Assembly: GCA_028287415.1 (NCBI GenBank)
Contig: JAQBPS010000055.1
Span: forward strand, 1 to 6,005
DNA from: Bacillota bacterium
GTDB taxonomy: Bacteria > Bacillota > Sulfobacillia > Symbiobacteriales > Symbiobacteriaceae
Length of the DNA stretch: 6,005 nucleotides
Direction: 5' to 3'
Shown piece by piece: positions 4,425 to 6,005 of the stretch. The translations under genes were made by a program, and so were the position numbers. Below the pieces are notes generated by a model, which had not been told where the DNA came from, searched no databases, and saw only the letters and a list, made by a program, of their open reading frames with translations. Positions within the stretch are counted from its first letter, which is position 1, and every line of letters starts with the position of its first letter.

Positions 4425-5057
4425 GTGTCGAAGTCCCTCGACGAACTGCTCGTAGAGCGGGCGAAGCGAGGTGATGTTCAGGCGTTCGAGCAGTTGATCA
4501 GCCAGTACGAGAAAAAGGTGTTCAACACCGCCTATCGGCTGACCGGCAACTACGAGGACGCAGCGGACGTCGCCCAGGAAGCCTTCCTGCGGGCATACAG
4601 CTCTATACCTGAGTTTCGCGGTGACTCCTCCTTCGCGACTTGGCTCTTCCGCATCGTACACAACGCCTGCCTGGACGAGCTGCGAAAACGGAAGCGGCAG
4701 CGCGCCACATCGCTCGACGAGACGGTCGCCGGTGAGGACGGGGAGATGGACAGGCAGCTAGCGGTGGCTGACGCATCCGACGGCCCCGAGCAGGCCCTGG
4801 AGCGGGTGGAAGTCCAGCGAACCGTCCAGGAATCGATCAGCGCCCTTGATGAAGAGTACCGGCTTGTCGTGGTAATGCGTGACATCCAGGGGTATTCCTA
4901 TAACGAAATTGCGGATGCGTTGGGCATCAATCTCGGCACGGTGAAATCCCGGCTGAATCGGGCCAGAAACGCACTAAAAGAAATGTTCGGGAGCCTGGAA
5001 CTTTTGACGCCGAGAGTCGTCTACAGCGGAAGGAGGGGAAAAACCCATGAACTGTGA
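4425..5057 (+). CDS. ECF RNA polymerase sigma factor, SigW/RpoE-like
   Basis: The 210-residue product has both ECF domains. Region 2 (about 23-91) contains YRLTGNYEDAADVAQEAFLRAY, the polymerase-binding and -10 recognition helices, then FRGDSSFATWLFRIVHNAC and LRKRKR. Region 4 (about 125-188) contains ALDEEYRLVVVMRDIQGYSY, then the -35-reading helix-turn-helix EIADALGINLGTVKSRLNRA. An acidic linker joins them. A tail of about 22 residues (LLTPRVVYSGRRGKTHEL) follows region 4 and is longer than in the simplest family members. GTG at 4425 is chosen over ATG at 4395 because of the ribosome binding site 8 nt upstream. The 3' end overlaps the anti-sigma gene by 11 nt, so translation is probably coupled and their levels matched. 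Role inferred from the family: directing polymerase to stress or envelope genes, held inactive by the adjacent anti-sigma factor until a signal arrives. Confidence 0.96.
   Translation: MSKSLDELLVERAKRGDVQAFEQLISQYEKKVFNTAYRLTGNYEDAADVAQEAFLRAYSSIPEFRGDSSFATWLFRIVHNACLDELRKRKRQRATSLDETVAGEDGEMDRQLAVADASDGPEQALERVEVQRTVQESISALDEEYRLVVVMRDIQGYSYNEIADALGINLGTVKSRLNRARNALKEMFGSLELLTPRVVYSGRRGKTHEL
5030..5038 (+). promoter_or_regulatory. Ribosome binding site of the anti-sigma gene inside the sigma gene
   Basis: AAGGAGGGG lies within the last codons of the sigma gene, 8 nt before the ATG at 5047. It adds independent initiation to the coupling given by the 11-nt overlap. Confidence 0.8.
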
Positions 5058-6005
5058 CGGAGTGCGAGGACTGCTATCCGCATACATGGATGGCGAACTC
5101 TCGTCCGGTGAATTGCTCCGCGTTGAGCAGCACCTGCGGCGTTGCCACTCGTGTACGGACGAAGTCGACTCCCTCCGCCAGACCATCGCACTTGTAGCGT
5201 CCATGGACGCAGTCGCGATCCCCGCAGCTTTCCACGCGCAGCTTCACAACCGGCTCGTTGCCCTGGGGCCGCCCGTTCCGGCAGTGCGCCGGATTCCGGC
5301 CGCACCCGGCTGGCAGCGCAACCTGGGCCGCTGGGCCGTTCCGGCAGCCGCGGCAGCCGCCGTTGTTGCGTTCGGCCTGACATCGATGCCGCAGGCACAG
5401 AAGCTGGCGGTTGGCCTGGCGGGCCGGCCGGGCACGTTCAAGGTGGAGCCCGCGCAACAGGTCGCGAAAAACCCGACCAAGCAGGCCGATCCGTTGACGT
5501 CGCCGCCGCCGGTTGCCCCCAAGCCGTCTGGAAAGTCCGAGGATCCCGGCTCCATACCGTCCACGCCTGACGTAGCAATAGCGCCGCCTGGCGGCCCGGG
5601 TCCAGCCGTCCCGCTCGCGCCGAATACGCCCACGCCCACGCCACCGGTGAGCCCTCCCAACAAGGTCCCCATCCCTGACTCGGTGGTTCCTCCCGTAGCG
5701 CCTGTGCCGTCCAAGGGCACTGACGCAACCCCGGCCACCGGCGGGGGCACGGCGGCCACCGGCACGACCCCCGAACAGCCCCCGGTACAGCTCACGCCCA
5801 AGCTGACGTTCACGTCAGATGCCACCGTCACCACGGCAAACGCGGACAACATGACCAAGGCACTCGCCGCATACCATCCCAACATTGACGGTGACACGCT
5901 CTATGTGACTGTGCCTGCCAACCAGCGCAAAGCAGTGGAGGATGCGGTCAGGAATGCGTCCGCCGTCCAGGTCCTCAGCGGCTTCGAGGCCAGGCAGACC
6001 GACCT
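5047..6005 (+). CDS. Zinc-finger anti-sigma factor, membrane-anchored (3' end outside window)
   Basis: The frame is open from the ATG at 5047 to the right edge (319 complete codons, no stop). The start MNCDGVRGLLSAYMDGEL and the H29-xxx-C33-xx-C36 motif, with Cys3, are hallmarks of the zinc-binding anti-sigma domain (RsiW/RsrA type) that clamps ECF sigma factors. A single membrane segment at about 95-112 (WAVPAAAAAAVVAFGL) is followed by a long Pro/Thr/Gly-rich region (about 143-250, with PTPTPP and several PPV runs), predicted outside the membrane. From about 253 a non-repetitive part (DGDTLYVTVPANQRKAVEDAV) looks folded and may be a sensor domain. The family is known to release its sigma factor by regulated proteolysis or by redox change at the zinc site; which applies here cannot be seen. 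The external part is much longer than in RsiW. The gene overlaps the sigma gene by 11 nt. Confidence 0.93.
   Translation, partial: MNCDGVRGLLSAYMDGELSSGELLRVEQHLRRCHSCTDEVDSLRQTIALVASMDAVAIPAAFHAQLHNRLVALGPPVPAVRRIPAAPGWQRNLGRWAVPAAAAAAVVAFGLTSMPQAQKLAVGLAGRPGTFKVEPAQQVAKNPTKQADPLTSPPPVAPKPSGKSEDPGSIPSTPDVAIAPPGGPGPAVPLAPNTPTPTPPVSPPNKVPIPDSVVPPVAPVPSKGTDATPATGGGTAATGTTPEQPPVQLTPKLTFTSDATVTTANADNMTKALAAYHPNIDGDTLYVTVPANQRKAVEDAVRNASAVQVLSGFEARQTD

Noticed and set aside
5244..5897. Minus-strand open frame of 217 codons, Gly/Val/Thr-rich
   Set aside because: It lies opposite the Pro/Thr-rich region of the anti-sigma gene; the low-complexity composition is the mirror of that codon usage.

Overview
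The window is high-GC bacterial DNA, yet it carries Gram-positive features: strong GGAGG-type ribosome binding sites, many GTG/TTG starts, a SigW-like ECF sigma factor with a zinc-finger anti-sigma factor, and a small protein resembling the acid-soluble spore proteins. That combination suggests a high-GC, spore-forming Firmicute, most like Symbiobacterium or a relative. The taxonomic guess is inference; no search was run.

Region 1 (1-2947, + strand) is a tightly packed operon. It holds the end of a small membrane protein, a DUF5305-type protein with two membrane segments, and three consecutive small exported proteins of about 160 residues, each with its own strong ribosome binding site. The last two exported proteins are clear paralogues (shared RVTN, ANQ.VD and C-terminal GQ motifs); the first is a more distant, cysteine-containing relative. 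They look like beta-sandwich surface proteins exported by an N-terminal hydrophobic segment, the style handled by SipW-type signal peptidases. A perfect 12-bp hairpin closes the operon and also serves the opposing gene.

Region 2 (2958-4106, - strand) holds three independent units, read right to left. First is tRNA-Leu(CAA) with an extended -10 promoter and its own hairpin terminator. Next is a 65-residue SASP-like gene with a sigmaG-like -10 element and a UUCG-tetraloop terminator. Last is a zinc-ribbon plus winged-helix protein of unknown role.

Region 3 (4107-6005, + strand) is an ECF sigma/anti-sigma module. The 362-bp gap upstream of the sigma gene (4063-4424) holds a sigmaA-like promoter and, closer in, a GGAAC/CGTC ECF-type promoter suggesting autoregulation. 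The sigma gene overlaps the anti-sigma gene by 11 nt. The anti-sigma protein has an HxxxCxxC zinc finger, one membrane segment and a long Pro/Thr-rich extracytoplasmic region, and runs off the window's right edge.
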